Shown: positions 55,543 to 63,938, counted from the first letter of the stretch. The stretch: 64,000 nt of DNA from Paludibacteraceae bacterium (GCA_024405875.1 JAKSOA010000007.1:27863-91862), one strand, 5' to 3'. The notes: generated by a model not told the origin, from the letters alone. Made by a program: numbers and translations.

Positions 55543-56304
55543 ATGAAAAGGATTTTATTACTGGAATTATTAATAGCTGTGGCATTAACGATAAATGCCC
55601 AAGGTACTGTTACAGACTGTCAGGGTCATATATATCCTGTGGTTAAGATTGGCAACCAATATTGGATGGCAGAGAATTTGCAATGCACCAAGTATGACAC
55701 TCAGAGTGAAATGGCAGGGCAGGTTTTAGCCTCTGCATCACATGGGCAAATGGCACCTTTTTATAATGACCCTAAAAATGTAACTACTAAATTTTGTGAC
55801 TACATTACAGCAGAACACAGAAAAAAATTCGGACTCTTGTACAATTATGCGGCAGCAATGGGATTTAGTGCTTCTCAATCATATTCACAAGAAGGAACAT
55901 ATCAGGGCAGAAGACAAGGTATCTGCCCAAATGGATTTCATATTCCAAGTTGGAATGAATGGCGAACTCTTTGTAACTATTTTGGAACAGAGAAGGAGGC
56001 CGCATCTAAACTTAAAAGCATATCAGGTTGGAGCAAAAGTGACAGTGATTATACATCATCCTCAAATGAAACAGGTTTTTCTGCATTGCCTGTAGGTTGT
56101 ATGTACACAGAAGTTGATTCAGGTACAGGCTCTACATATAGTTATTTTGGTGTCAGAACTAAATTTATAAGTTCCGATATCAAATATCAAAATTGGAGTT
56201 GTACGGCTATTATTGATGGGAAGGAGATGGATGTCAGGAATCAATCTCATTATGGTGATGTATCTAAGGAATGGGGTACTCCTGTCCGCTGCATAAAGAA
56301 TTAG
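55543..56304 (+). CDS. Secreted FISUMP-domain protein 1
   Basis: A 253-aa secreted protein (signal peptide ends LTINAQG). The Fibrobacter-succinogenes-major-paralog domain is clear: TDCQGHIYPVVKIGNQYWMA, ENLQCTKYDT, GRRQGICPNGFHIPSWNEW and the end TPVRCIKN. Function of the domain is unknown; several copies per genome are usual. It is the first gene of the plus-strand run into the CXXX peptide locus, with only 4 bp to the next gene. Two paralogues flank the locus on the other side. Confidence 0.85.
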   Translation: MKRILLLELLIAVALTINAQGTVTDCQGHIYPVVKIGNQYWMAENLQCTKYDTQSEMAGQVLASASHGQMAPFYNDPKNVTTKFCDYITAEHRKKFGLLYNYAAAMGFSASQSYSQEGTYQGRRQGICPNGFHIPSWNEWRTLCNYFGTEKEAASKLKSISGWSKSDSDYTSSSNETGFSALPVGCMYTEVDSGTGSTYSYFGVRTKFISSDIKYQNWSCTAIIDGKEMDVRNQSHYGDVSKEWGTPVRCIKN

Positions 56305-56308
56305 ATAA

Positions 56309-56620
56309 ATGAATAAAGTCACTACCAATATAATTATCTTGTTTTTAATGCTTTTGTGTCCTTCTTGTTCTAAGGAACACAAAATATTTGCGGAATGTGG
56401 AATAGTGGTGGCTAAATATAATGCAATTAATCATATCTGGGGCTATGCAAATGATTCAAACGACATGACTAATACATTTTATGTCATTATGTTGGTACTT
56501 CCATATTGTGAAATGAAAAGAATTGAAGTGTCAAAACATTTTTATGAAGAGGTTAAAATAGGAGAACTTAAAATGTTAAATGAAAAGGAGACCCCCGAAA
56601 TGCCTATGCAAAGAGAGTAG
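56309..56620 (+). CDS. Small lipoprotein next to the CXXX precursors
   Basis: A 103-aa protein with a lipobox, LMLLCPSC (lipidated Cys20). The family is not recognised. Its last 10 residues (TPEMPMQRE region) and stop are repeated at DNA level before the second precursor, so the tail was copied in a duplication. Being between FISUMP and the precursors in a tight run, it may be a surface partner of the peptide, which is only a guess. Confidence 0.65.
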   Translation: MNKVTTNIIILFLMLLCPSCSKEHKIFAECGIVVAKYNAINHIWGYANDSNDMTNTFYVIMLVLPYCEMKRIEVSKHFYEEVKIGELKMLNEKETPEMPMQRE

Positions 56621-57064
56621 GGAATATTTTTAAATAATTATAGTTATGAAAGAAAATCAAAACGAGGAATTTCAAACAAGGCGTGAGTTCTTCAAAAAAG
56701 CGGCTAAGGCTGCATTGCCAGTGGTTGGTGCGGTGGTTATATCTTCCCTTCCTATACTGCAGGTAAAGGCTCAGTATGGTTGTAATGGGGGTTGCTCATC
56801 ATCTTGCTATGGTATGTGTGTCAGCACGTGCATGGGAACATGCGTTGGCACTTGTAAAACCACGTGTGATAGTACTTGTATTGGAACAAGTAAATCTTGG
56901 TAGTTACATAAATTTATGCCTTATAAAAAAGGAGAATCCCGAAATGCCTATGCAAAGAGAGTAGGGAATATTTTTAAATCATTATATTTATGAAAGAAAA
57001 TCAAAACGGAGAACTGCAAACAAGGCGTGAGTTCTTCAAAAAGGCTGCAAAGGCTGCGTTGCCA
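56586..57064 (+). repeat. Direct duplication of precursor leader region (two copies)
   Basis: The block 56586-56720 recurs at 56930-57064, about 344 bp later, with few differences. It contains the end of the lipoprotein gene (CCCGAAATGCCTATGCAAAG then agagtaggg), the ribosome-binding region and the first ~25 codons of the precursors. The second precursor therefore arose by tandem duplication. Confidence 0.85.
56646..56903 (+). CDS. CXXX-repeat Tat-signal precursor peptide 1
   Basis: An 85-aa precursor. Residues about 1-40 are a leader with a twin-arginine signal (TRREFFKKAAKAALP, hydrophobic GAVVISSLPIL, cleavage near VKA-Q). The mature part is nine consecutive C-x-x-x units (CNGG CSSS CYGM CVST and onward, CMGT CVGT CKTT CDST CIGT) ending SKSW. 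It matches the CXXX-repeat radical-SAM target family. The Cys at every fourth residue would align along one side of a helix or form thioether or metal-binding sites after modification. Confidence 0.9.
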   Translation: MKENQNEEFQTRREFFKKAAKAALPVVGAVVISSLPILQVKAQYGCNGGCSSSCYGMCVSTCMGTCVGTCKTTCDSTCIGTSKSW

Positions 57065-57235
57065 GTGGTTGGTGCAGTGGTTTTAGCAAGTGTCCCTTTG
57101 GGGGAGGCTCATTCAACCTGTTATAGTACTTGCTCTGGTTATTGTGTTGGCTGTTCCGGCTCTTGTCAAAATACTTGTTCTGGAGCTTGTAGTAGTGGAT
57201 GCTATACGACATGCTACCACTCATCTTCTAAGTAA
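56990..57235 (+). CDS. CXXX-repeat Tat-signal precursor peptide 2
   Basis: An 81-aa paralogue of precursor 1. The leader is nearly identical (MKENQNGELQTRREFFKKA), including the Tat motif. The mature part has nine cysteines, mostly every fourth residue (CYST CSGY CVG CSGS CQNT CSGA CSSG CYTT CYHS); one unit is only three residues, giving a break in the register. The strong leader conservation and diverged core are typical of a precursor family using a shared maturase. Confidence 0.9.
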   Translation: MKENQNGELQTRREFFKKAAKAALPVVGAVVLASVPLGEAHSTCYSTCSGYCVGCSGSCQNTCSGACSSGCYTTCYHSSSK

Positions 57236-57249
57236 ATGGATTTATAAAA

Positions 57250-57285
57250 AAGAGGCTGTTTTGCAATGAAACAAGACAGTCTCTT
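57250..57285 (+). promoter_or_regulatory. Stem-loop between precursor 2 and the maturase
   Basis: AAGAG-G-CTGTTTTG pairs with CAAGACAG-T-CTCTT (14 bp including two wobbles) around an 8-nt loop. There is no T-run after it, so it may be a partial terminator or a processing site that keeps precursor mRNA more abundant than maturase mRNA. Confidence 0.6.
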
Positions 57286-57300
57286 AGAAACGTGATTGGA

Positions 57301-58512
57301 ATGAAGGATTTAATACAGCCTTGGAAAGAGGGTTCTGCCAAGAACATTACATTTATTGTTACCAAAGATTGTCAATTAGCTTGTAAATACTGCTATCTTG
57401 TTGGTAAAAACGAAAAAGAACGCATGCCTTGGTCTGTAGCCAAGGCAGCGATAGACTATGTGCTTGACAGAGAGAAAGACCCTAATTTTGCTTACGAAAG
57501 CGTTATATGGGATTTTATAGGCGGAGAACCATTCTTGGAGATAGACTTAATTGATAAAATCTGTGATTATATAAAAACAGAACTATTCCGTCGTAATCAT
57601 CACTGGTTTAGCTCATTTAGGTTTTCTTTTTCAACAAATGGCATTAATTATCATAGTGAAAAGGTGCAAAAATTTATTGAGAAGAATCATTCTCATTTGA
57701 GTGTCGGAATCACCATTGACGGTACTCGCCGCAAGCATGACCTTAATCGTGTTTATAAAAATAGTGAAAAGGGGTCATACGATGATGTGGTCAAAAATAT
57801 ACCACTGTGGCAAAGCCAATTCCCAAGTGACGGAACTAAAGTAACTATCAGCAGTGCGGATATTCCGTATATCTGCGAGTCTGTTTTGCATCTATATGAC
57901 TTAGGTATTCATCAGGTAAATATCAATTGTGTGTTTGAGGATGTCTGGAAGGAAGGAGATGACAAACTGTTTGATGAGCAGCTAATGACTCTTGCAGATA
58001 AGATTATAGATGGTGGTAAATATGTGGATAATGCGTGTTCTTTTTTTAGTGAAAATTTGGGTAAACCGATGGATTGCAAACTACAAAATGGAAATTGGTG
58101 CGGTTCAGGAAAGATGTTGTCAATTGATGCCGCAGGAAATTTCTATCCTTGCACACGCTTTGCTCAGTATTCATTGAGAGATAAAGAGGCTTGGATAATA
58201 GGTAATATCCATGATGGTATAGACAATAACAAATTACGTCCGTTCTTAACCCTTGACCGTTGTACACAATCAACACCTGAGTGTATAGATTGTGAAGTTG
58301 CGGAAGGCTGTGCGTGGTGTCAGGGAGAAAATTATGACGCCGCAAAAACTCATACTGTTTTTCAGCGTGCCACCGCTATATGCAAGATGCACAAGGCTCG
58401 TGTGCGTGCCAACAACTACTATTGGAACAAACTCTATCGTAAACTTGAACTTGAGGGCAAGCGAGAGGAATTTGAGAAAAATCATCCTAATGTTAAACCA
58501 GATATTTGTTAA
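57301..58512 (+). CDS. Radical-SAM peptide maturase, CXXX-repeat target family
   Basis: About 404 aa from the ATG 57301 (a GTG at 57292 is possible). The radical-SAM cluster motif is CQLACKYC (Cys24, 28, 31), followed by GGEPFLEI. The C-terminal SPASM domain has cysteines in GSGKMLSIDAAGNFYPCTRF, then CTQSTPECIDCEVAEGCAWC and a final CKMHK, for two extra 4Fe-4S clusters. It is predicted to install modifications, probably at cysteines, of the upstream precursors. The chemistry (thioether cross-links or epimerisation) cannot be read from sequence. Confidence 0.9.
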   Translation: MKDLIQPWKEGSAKNITFIVTKDCQLACKYCYLVGKNEKERMPWSVAKAAIDYVLDREKDPNFAYESVIWDFIGGEPFLEIDLIDKICDYIKTELFRRNHHWFSSFRFSFSTNGINYHSEKVQKFIEKNHSHLSVGITIDGTRRKHDLNRVYKNSEKGSYDDVVKNIPLWQSQFPSDGTKVTISSADIPYICESVLHLYDLGIHQVNINCVFEDVWKEGDDKLFDEQLMTLADKIIDGGKYVDNACSFFSENLGKPMDCKLQNGNWCGSGKMLSIDAAGNFYPCTRFAQYSLRDKEAWIIGNIHDGIDNNKLRPFLTLDRCTQSTPECIDCEVAEGCAWCQGENYDAAKTHTVFQRATAICKMHKARVRANNYYWNKLYRKLELEGKREEFEKNHPNVKPDIC

Positions 58513-58515
58513 GTT

Positions 58516-59469
58516 ATGAAATCATATTTGCAATATTTAGTTATACTGCTTGATGATACAAGTGTGGCATATTGTCACGCAGACAATCCGCTTAAAGAGC
58601 GCAATCTCATTCCCATTGATACGCTTCGCAAGGCAATACTTTTTGGAATGAAAGAGAATCTTATGATTCAGTATGTCTATCCAGATTATGAATTGCCGGC
58701 AGAGTATGAAGAGGTGATAGAGAGTATAGACAATGTAAAAATAGGTAGAGAGGTGCAGGTTCTTACTGAAGTTCCAAAATTTATTGACAAGGACAATGTT
58801 GTGTTGCGTTTGACAATCTCTGATTTTATTTCCAAAAGTTTCGACATTGCTGCACTGTTGCCACAGGTCAAGCGTATGAATATATGTATCAGGGATGTTG
58901 AGAATTTCAAAGATGAGATGCAAGAGGATTATAAGAGAGCGCTTAATACGCTTTGTTCTGTCTTGGCTAATTTATACAAATCGGGCAAACAGCCACAGGT
59001 GAATATTCTGACAGACAGGTTGTCACTTACAGAGATGCATAACTGTGAGGCTGGTATTGGCAATATTACAATTGCACCTAATGGTAAGTTTTACCTATGT
59101 CCTGCATTTTACTATGATGAAAAGATGGGGCTTTCAAACAGAATGAATCATAAGACAAAAGATTCATCACGCTCTGTTGGTGATTTGAATAACGGCTTGA
59201 ATATACCAAACAAGCAGTTGCTGCAACTTGACCATGCTCCGCTTTGCCATATCTGTGATGCTTATCATTGTAATAGGTGTATTTGGCTTAATCAAAAACT
59301 GACTTGGGATAATAATACGCCAAGCCATCAACAGTGTGTAATGGCTCATCTTGAACGCAATGCTTGCCGCAGTCTGCAACTTGATTTAATCAAGGTTGGC
59401 AATCTGTCAGTAGAGCCAATTAAGGAAATAAATTATTTAGACCCATTTGATGTAAAGGAGGATTTTTAA
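58516..59469 (+). CDS. SPASM-domain partner of the CXXX maturase
   Basis: A 317-aa protein with no CX3CX2C radical-SAM motif but a C-terminal SPASM-like cysteine set: CEAGIGNITIAPNGKFYLCP, then CHICDAYHCNRCIW and QQCVMAHLER. It resembles the family annotated 'CXXX repeat peptide maturase'. Likely partner or scaffold carrying an auxiliary cluster for the enzyme upstream. Gap to the neighbours is 2-3 bp, indicating coupled expression. Confidence 0.75.
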   Translation: MKSYLQYLVILLDDTSVAYCHADNPLKERNLIPIDTLRKAILFGMKENLMIQYVYPDYELPAEYEEVIESIDNVKIGREVQVLTEVPKFIDKDNVVLRLTISDFISKSFDIAALLPQVKRMNICIRDVENFKDEMQEDYKRALNTLCSVLANLYKSGKQPQVNILTDRLSLTEMHNCEAGIGNITIAPNGKFYLCPAFYYDEKMGLSNRMNHKTKDSSRSVGDLNNGLNIPNKQLLQLDHAPLCHICDAYHCNRCIWLNQKLTWDNNTPSHQQCVMAHLERNACRSLQLDLIKVGNLSVEPIKEINYLDPFDVKEDF

Positions 59470-59471
59470 TT

Positions 59472-59747
59472 ATGAATAAGAAAAAAGTAGGACAGGTTAC
59501 GGTAGAAGAGAAAAATGAGATACAGACATTGTTTGAACGCCGAAACGGACTTAATGAACTTGCAAAAATATTGACTGCTGAAAATGCGGAGTTATATGAA
59601 AAGTTGATTAAGGATATGGGAGAGACAGGCACTAAATTCCAAAATTGGTGGGATAGAATGTCTCAAAAATATCAATGGGAGAGCATAGAGGGTGGTAATT
59701 GGGAAATCAATTTTGACACTTGTGATATATACTTAGTCAATAATTAA
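59472..59747 (+). CDS. CXXX-repeat peptide modification system protein
   Basis: A 91-aa helical protein without a signal peptide (EEKNEIQTLFERRNGLNELA, YEKLIKDMGETGTKFQNWWD, SIEGGNWEINFDTCDIYLV). It fits the small family annotated as a CXXX-repeat modification system protein. Function unknown; a precursor-binding or adaptor role is a guess. It has one cysteine, two residues from the C-terminal tail region. Confidence 0.7.
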   Translation: MNKKKVGQVTVEEKNEIQTLFERRNGLNELAKILTAENAELYEKLIKDMGETGTKFQNWWDRMSQKYQWESIEGGNWEINFDTCDIYLVNN

Positions 59748-59759
59748 AAAGCAAAGAAT

Positions 59760-59957
59760 ATGTTAGGCGGTTCAGAAATTATTTTTATAGTTATTCTTGT
59801 GTTACTTCTTTTCGGCGGAAAGAAAATACCTGAACTTATGAAAGGAGTGGGTAAGGGTGTCAAGAGTTTTAAAGATGGAATGAATGGCGTGCCCGATGAT
59901 AATGAGAAAACCAAAGAGGAAACGTCAAAGAATTCTGATGAGATAAGAGACAAGTAG
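59760..59957 (+). CDS. tatA: Sec-independent translocase subunit TatA
   Basis: A 65-aa TatA/E protein: a short N-terminal membrane helix ([21 protein letters not shown]), the amphipathic helix ([14 protein letters not shown]), and an acidic Lys/Glu tail. It forms the pore of the twin-arginine translocase. It is placed 1 bp from tatC and within the CXXX operon, so it probably exports the two Tat-signal precursors. No TatB is seen. Confidence 0.93.
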   Translation: MLGGSEIIFIVILVLLLFGGKKIPELMKGVGKGVKSFKDGMNGVPDDNEKTKEETSKNSDEIRDK

Positions 59958-59958
59958 T

Positions 59959-60756
59959 ATGTCAGAGAGTAACTCTGTGATGTCATTCTGGGAGCACGTT
60001 GAAGTGTTCCGAAAACTTTTGTTCCGTTGCCTTGCCGTATGGATTGTTTTTGCTATTGGGGCATTCTGCTTTAAAGACTATGTGTTTGATATAGTCTTTG
60101 CTCCGTCAAAGAGTGATTTTATCCTTTATAGGGGAATGTGTTATTTGGCAAGTGTTATCGGGGTCAACCGTTTATGCCCCGATGATTTTAGTGTGAGTTT
60201 CATAAACACTGAACTTGCTTCTCAGTTTATGGTTCATTTACAGATGGCTGCTTGTGTTGGGGTAGTCTTTGCGTTGCCATATCTGATATTTGAACTATAT
60301 GGGTTTATCAGTCCCGCACTATATGAAAATGAGAAGAAGTACTCATTTAAACTGATATTTTTCTCATTTCTGCTATTCTTTACGGGTGTATTACTTAATT
60401 ATTTTATAATTTTCCCATTCTCGTTCCGCTTTCTAAGCACCTATCAGGTTAATGAGAGCGTGGTAAATCAAATAGCACTCTCATCATACACATCCACATT
60501 TCTTCTTTTATCTCTGCTACTTGGATTATTATTTGAAATTCCCATTTTGGCTTTCTTTTTGGCTAAACTTGGCTTGATAACAGATACTATGCTAAGGAAA
60601 TACCGCCGTCACGCAATGGTGGTTATCTGCATTCTTGCTGCCATTATAACACCAACAGCAGATATATTCACACTGCTTCTTGTCGCTTGCCCGATCTTCC
60701 TACTGTATGAGGCAAGTATTTTAATTGTTGGGAAAACCACAAAAATAATTAAATAA
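59959..60756 (+). CDS. tatC: Sec-independent translocase subunit TatC
   Basis: A 265-aa protein with six membrane segments, beginning SFWEHVEVFRKLLFRC, the usual HxEEL(R)KR-type N-terminal helix, and with GFISPALYENEKKY and TPTADIFTLLLVACPIFLLY (split as TPTADIFTLLLV) typical of TatC. It recognises the twin-arginine signal. With TatA it forms a minimal TatAC system, apparently dedicated to the peptide locus. Confidence 0.95.
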   Translation: MSESNSVMSFWEHVEVFRKLLFRCLAVWIVFAIGAFCFKDYVFDIVFAPSKSDFILYRGMCYLASVIGVNRLCPDDFSVSFINTELASQFMVHLQMAACVGVVFALPYLIFELYGFISPALYENEKKYSFKLIFFSFLLFFTGVLLNYFIIFPFSFRFLSTYQVNESVVNQIALSSYTSTFLLLSLLLGLLFEIPILAFFLAKLGLITDTMLRKYRRHAMVVICILAAIITPTADIFTLLLVACPIFLLYEASILIVGKTTKIIK

Positions 60757-60776
60757 AGTTGCTAAATTTTTGTAAT

Positions 60777-60860
60777 ATGAAAAAGTCCATAATTTTTGCC
60801 ATAGTATAGGTTTTTTAATTGTTACGGTAATAGTGTATATTTGTGTGATTATGTGTGCAA
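60777..60860 (+). pseudogene. Broken copy of the FISUMP 3 signal-anchor region
   Basis: Reads MKKSIIFAIV then a stop at TAG; the DNA following aligns with the start of the gene at 63123 (ATGAAAAAGTCCACAATTTT), including a tatatttgtgtgattatg stretch. It is a truncated duplicate, and lies just before the second FISUMP gene. Confidence 0.7.
60836..60843 (+). promoter_or_regulatory. -7 promoter box of FISUMP 2
   Basis: TATATTTG, an exact match, 45 bp before the ATG. The -33 position has TTTT rather than TTTG. It may allow transcription separate from the CXXX operon. Confidence 0.5.
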
Positions 60861-60888
60861 GGTGATAAAGTTAAAAAGGAAAAATCAA

Positions 60889-63111
60889 ATGAAATATAGT
60901 ATAACATTTGTTTTGGTAGTGGCATCGTTGATGTTCTGCACATCTGTGAATGCTCAGAACTTGACTGTTACAGACTGCCAGGGTCACACATACCCTGTAG
61001 TAAAAATAGGTGAACAATATTGGATGGCTGAGAATTTCCAATGTACTAAATATGATACACAGAGTGAGCGTGCGGGAATGACACTTCAAAAATCAAGCAG
61101 TAGCACTAATGCTCCGTATTACACGGACGGTAGGTATGTCAGCACAGAGTATAGCGAAAACTTAACTAATGAGCAACGTAAACATTTGGGGCTACGATAT
61201 AACTGGGCTGCCGCTATGGGATACGCTGAATCACAGGCAAAGAGCCAGACAGGCATTTACAAAGGCAGACGGCAGGGCATTTGCCCAAACGGCTGGCACT
61301 TGCCAAGTAGAGCGGAGTGGAATACGCTTGCCTCGTATTGCGGAGGCAATAACAATGCTGGTGGTAAACTAAAATCAAGAAACGGTTGGTACAATGGCGG
61401 TAACGGCACTGATGATTACGGTTTCTCAGGCTTGCCTGCTGGTGGTGCTCTCGGAAGTAGTGTGTCCATTTTAGGTGCATGGGGCAGCTTTTGGTCGTCC
61501 GACGATAAAAGCAGTAACGGAGCTTACATCTACGACTTGATGTACAAAAATTCCAACTTGAACGAATACAGCAGCTACAAATACACCGCACAAAGTGTCC
61601 GTTGTCTCAGAGATTGTGACGAATGTGAGAGCGTTTCAAGTTTTGATTTGGCTCAGGATTTTTATGACAACAAGGATTATGAGAAGGCTGTTCAGTACGC
61701 CACTCTTTCACTGAAAGAGAATCCTGGTGAGATTGACGCTTACATAGTAAGAGCAATGGCAAACAAGGAGATGGAAAAGTATGAGGTTGTGGTGAGGGAT
61801 TTGTCTGCATACATAGGGAAGCGTAAGAAAAATACTGAAAATAAAACTGACTCTTTTAATCTTGCCACCGCTTACAGGCATCGTGGAACAATTAATATGG
61901 ATGTTTTTCAAAAGTATAATGGAAGTCTTGGGGATTTTAAAAAATCGTATTCTTTGGATTCCACTAACTGGCAGACATCATTAGGTTTGGGAAGATGTTT
62001 ATACAACTTGAAAAAATATGAAGAAGCGCATTATTATCTGTATGACAAGGTTTGTATCTCATTCCAACAATATGAAGGGTTGTATTGGGCTGCCATTAAC
62101 AGTTATGCGTTGCATCACTATGATTCCGCCATCCGCACTTATATGGCTTGTTTGATGTATAATATCAATGAAGATTGGCAAACTGGAATTGATATATTTA
62201 ATACTGATATTGAAAAAACAAGAGAATGTGTTAATGAGGTGTTTGAATGCTCTATTTCAGACTATCAGAGAGGTGTTTTTCACTATTTATGGGCTTGTGT
62301 CTTACATTGTAACAGACGATATGATGAAGCCTTGGAGGAACTTAACAAGTCATTAGTATTTTTTAAGAATGAGGAGAATGTAGTGCAGTATGTTCACTAT
62401 TATAAAAGCCGTTGCTACAACGCAAAATATGAAATAGATAATGCGTTCAATGCCATAGACAAATCTGTGGAATATGCTGAGCGTCAAGACAGTTGTTATA
62501 GTTGGATTTATTATGAAAGGGCTCAGAACTACATATCAAAAGGAATGCTTGACAAGTCATTGGAGGATATGGAGAAGGCGGTAAGTGTAGCAGGAGATGA
62601 TTTGTCCACCTATATTGGACGTATTGGTGGTCTGTATTATTTAATGGGAGATTATGTCTCTGCACTTGACAATTATAACAAGTCATTGCAAATTAACAAA
62701 ACAAACTGGGAAGTTTATGTTTGCAGGGCATTCCTCTATTTATCTATGGATGACAAAGCAAGTGCTGTAGCCGATTTAAAAACTGTATATAAGCATATAA
62801 AACCTGTAACTATTAATGAATACTGTCTGTATGCAACCGCTGCTTTTCTCACAGGTCATAAAGCAGAAGCGGAAAGAGTTGTAAATTATGCTAAAAATAA
62901 CATAAATAGATATAATGCGTATATTGAATATGCTGCTATTGCTGACTATTATGTTCATACAGGTGATGCGGAGAATGCCGTCAAATATCTTAAAATAGCA
63001 GTGGAATCTGGTTATGTGTTGCTGAAGGCATATCTGTTAATGCCCGAATGGATTTCTGTAATGGATAAATATCCCACACTAAGAGAATTTATTAACTCAA
63101 AATATATATAG
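60889..63111 (+). CDS. Secreted FISUMP-TPR fusion protein
   Basis: About 740 aa from ATG 60889 (MKYSITFVLVVASLMFC; the TTG start at 60841 is inside a promoter box). Signal peptide to VNAQ. Residues about 20-245 are a FISUMP domain (TDCQGHTYPVVKIGEQYWMA; RQGICPNGWHLPS; AQSVRCLRDC); the rest, from about 250, is a run of about ten TPR repeats (for example NKDYEKAVQYATLSLKE; EDMEKAVSVAGDDLSTYIG). TPRs usually mediate protein contacts. No enzyme motif is visible. Confidence 0.85.
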   Translation: MKYSITFVLVVASLMFCTSVNAQNLTVTDCQGHTYPVVKIGEQYWMAENFQCTKYDTQSERAGMTLQKSSSSTNAPYYTDGRYVSTEYSENLTNEQRKHLGLRYNWAAAMGYAESQAKSQTGIYKGRRQGICPNGWHLPSRAEWNTLASYCGGNNNAGGKLKSRNGWYNGGNGTDDYGFSGLPAGGALGSSVSILGAWGSFWSSDDKSSNGAYIYDLMYKNSNLNEYSSYKYTAQSVRCLRDCDECESVSSFDLAQDFYDNKDYEKAVQYATLSLKENPGEIDAYIVRAMANKEMEKYEVVVRDLSAYIGKRKKNTENKTDSFNLATAYRHRGTINMDVFQKYNGSLGDFKKSYSLDSTNWQTSLGLGRCLYNLKKYEEAHYYLYDKVCISFQQYEGLYWAAINSYALHHYDSAIRTYMACLMYNINEDWQTGIDIFNTDIEKTRECVNEVFECSISDYQRGVFHYLWACVLHCNRRYDEALEELNKSLVFFKNEENVVQYVHYYKSRCYNAKYEIDNAFNAIDKSVEYAERQDSCYSWIYYERAQNYISKGMLDKSLEDMEKAVSVAGDDLSTYIGRIGGLYYLMGDYVSALDNYNKSLQINKTNWEVYVCRAFLYLSMDDKASAVADLKTVYKHIKPVTINEYCLYATAAFLTGHKAEAERVVNYAKNNINRYNAYIEYAAIADYYVHTGDAENAVKYLKIAVESGYVLLKAYLLMPEWISVMDKYPTLREFINSKYI

Positions 63112-63122
63112 TAGTCAGTTTT

Positions 63123-63929
63123 ATGAAAAAGTCCACAATTTTTGCAATAGTAATGGCAGTCACTATTTTAGTTGCTGTTGCTGTAGTTTATGTTTGTGTT
63201 ATTAATGATTCTGGTCCGGTAACCTCCGTTACTGACTGCCAAGGGCACACTTATCCTGTGATCAAGGTTGGTGAGCAGTATTGGATGGCAGAGAATTTGC
63301 AATGTACTAAATATGATACACAGAGTGAGCGTGCGGGGGAGATACTTCATACAACGGATACTAGAACATCCGCACCACATTACGTAGATTGCAGGATAAA
63401 ATCAAATTGGAGTGAGGAAACTTATAGGGATGCCAAGTTCCTATCAGAGGAGCAAATAAAGAAATTAGGTTTGCTCTACAATTGGACTGCCGCAATGGGA
63501 TATGAAAGTGCTAGTGAAATAGAGAACTATACAAGAGAGTATTGGGAGAGGAGACAGGGTATATGCCCTAACGGTTGGCATATTCCAAGCAGAGCGGATT
63601 GGAACTTGCTGGTTGAGGCTATAGGAGGTGAAACTGAAGAAGATTTGATTCAAACAGTCCCACATATAGGTGCTGTGTTGCAATCCAATAGTGGATGGTA
63701 TGGAGGTGGAAGTGGAACAGATGAAATAGGTTTCTCCGTTTTGCCCGCTGGTTTTGCTATGGGAAACACTTTACATTGTGTGGGTACGCGGAGTTTCATT
63801 TGGTCTGTAAACACTTATGATGGTAAATACGTTTACTATAAAATTTTCACTTGCGATGATAGTGATTTGCACGAGTTGTTTAGCGTAGTTAATACTGCCG
63901 CTATAAGTGTCCGTTGTGTAATGGATTAA
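63123..63929 (+). CDS. FISUMP-domain protein 3
   Basis: A 268-aa protein with an N-terminal membrane anchor or signal (MKKSTIFAIVMAVTILVAVA). The FISUMP domain matches the other two (TDCQGHTYPVIKVGEQYWMA, ENLQCTKYDTQSERAGE, RRQGICPNGWHIPSRADW, SVRCVMD). Nucleotide identity with the 60889 gene is very high over the first 100 codons of the domain. It follows the fusion gene by 11 bp. Confidence 0.85.
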   Translation: MKKSTIFAIVMAVTILVAVAVVYVCVINDSGPVTSVTDCQGHTYPVIKVGEQYWMAENLQCTKYDTQSERAGEILHTTDTRTSAPHYVDCRIKSNWSEETYRDAKFLSEEQIKKLGLLYNWTAAMGYESASEIENYTREYWERRQGICPNGWHIPSRADWNLLVEAIGGETEEDLIQTVPHIGAVLQSNSGWYGGGSGTDEIGFSVLPAGFAMGNTLHCVGTRSFIWSVNTYDGKYVYYKIFTCDDSDLHELFSVVNTAAISVRCVMD

Positions 63930-63938
63930 TTTGTATTT

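Noticed and set aside
56776-56964. A 62-codon frame overlapping precursor 1 that ends with the same PEMPMQRE tail as the lipoprotein gene
   Set aside because: The tail is a duplicated fragment of the lipoprotein gene and the rest is an alternative frame of the Cys-repeat DNA. The precursor frame has the Tat leader and is preferred.
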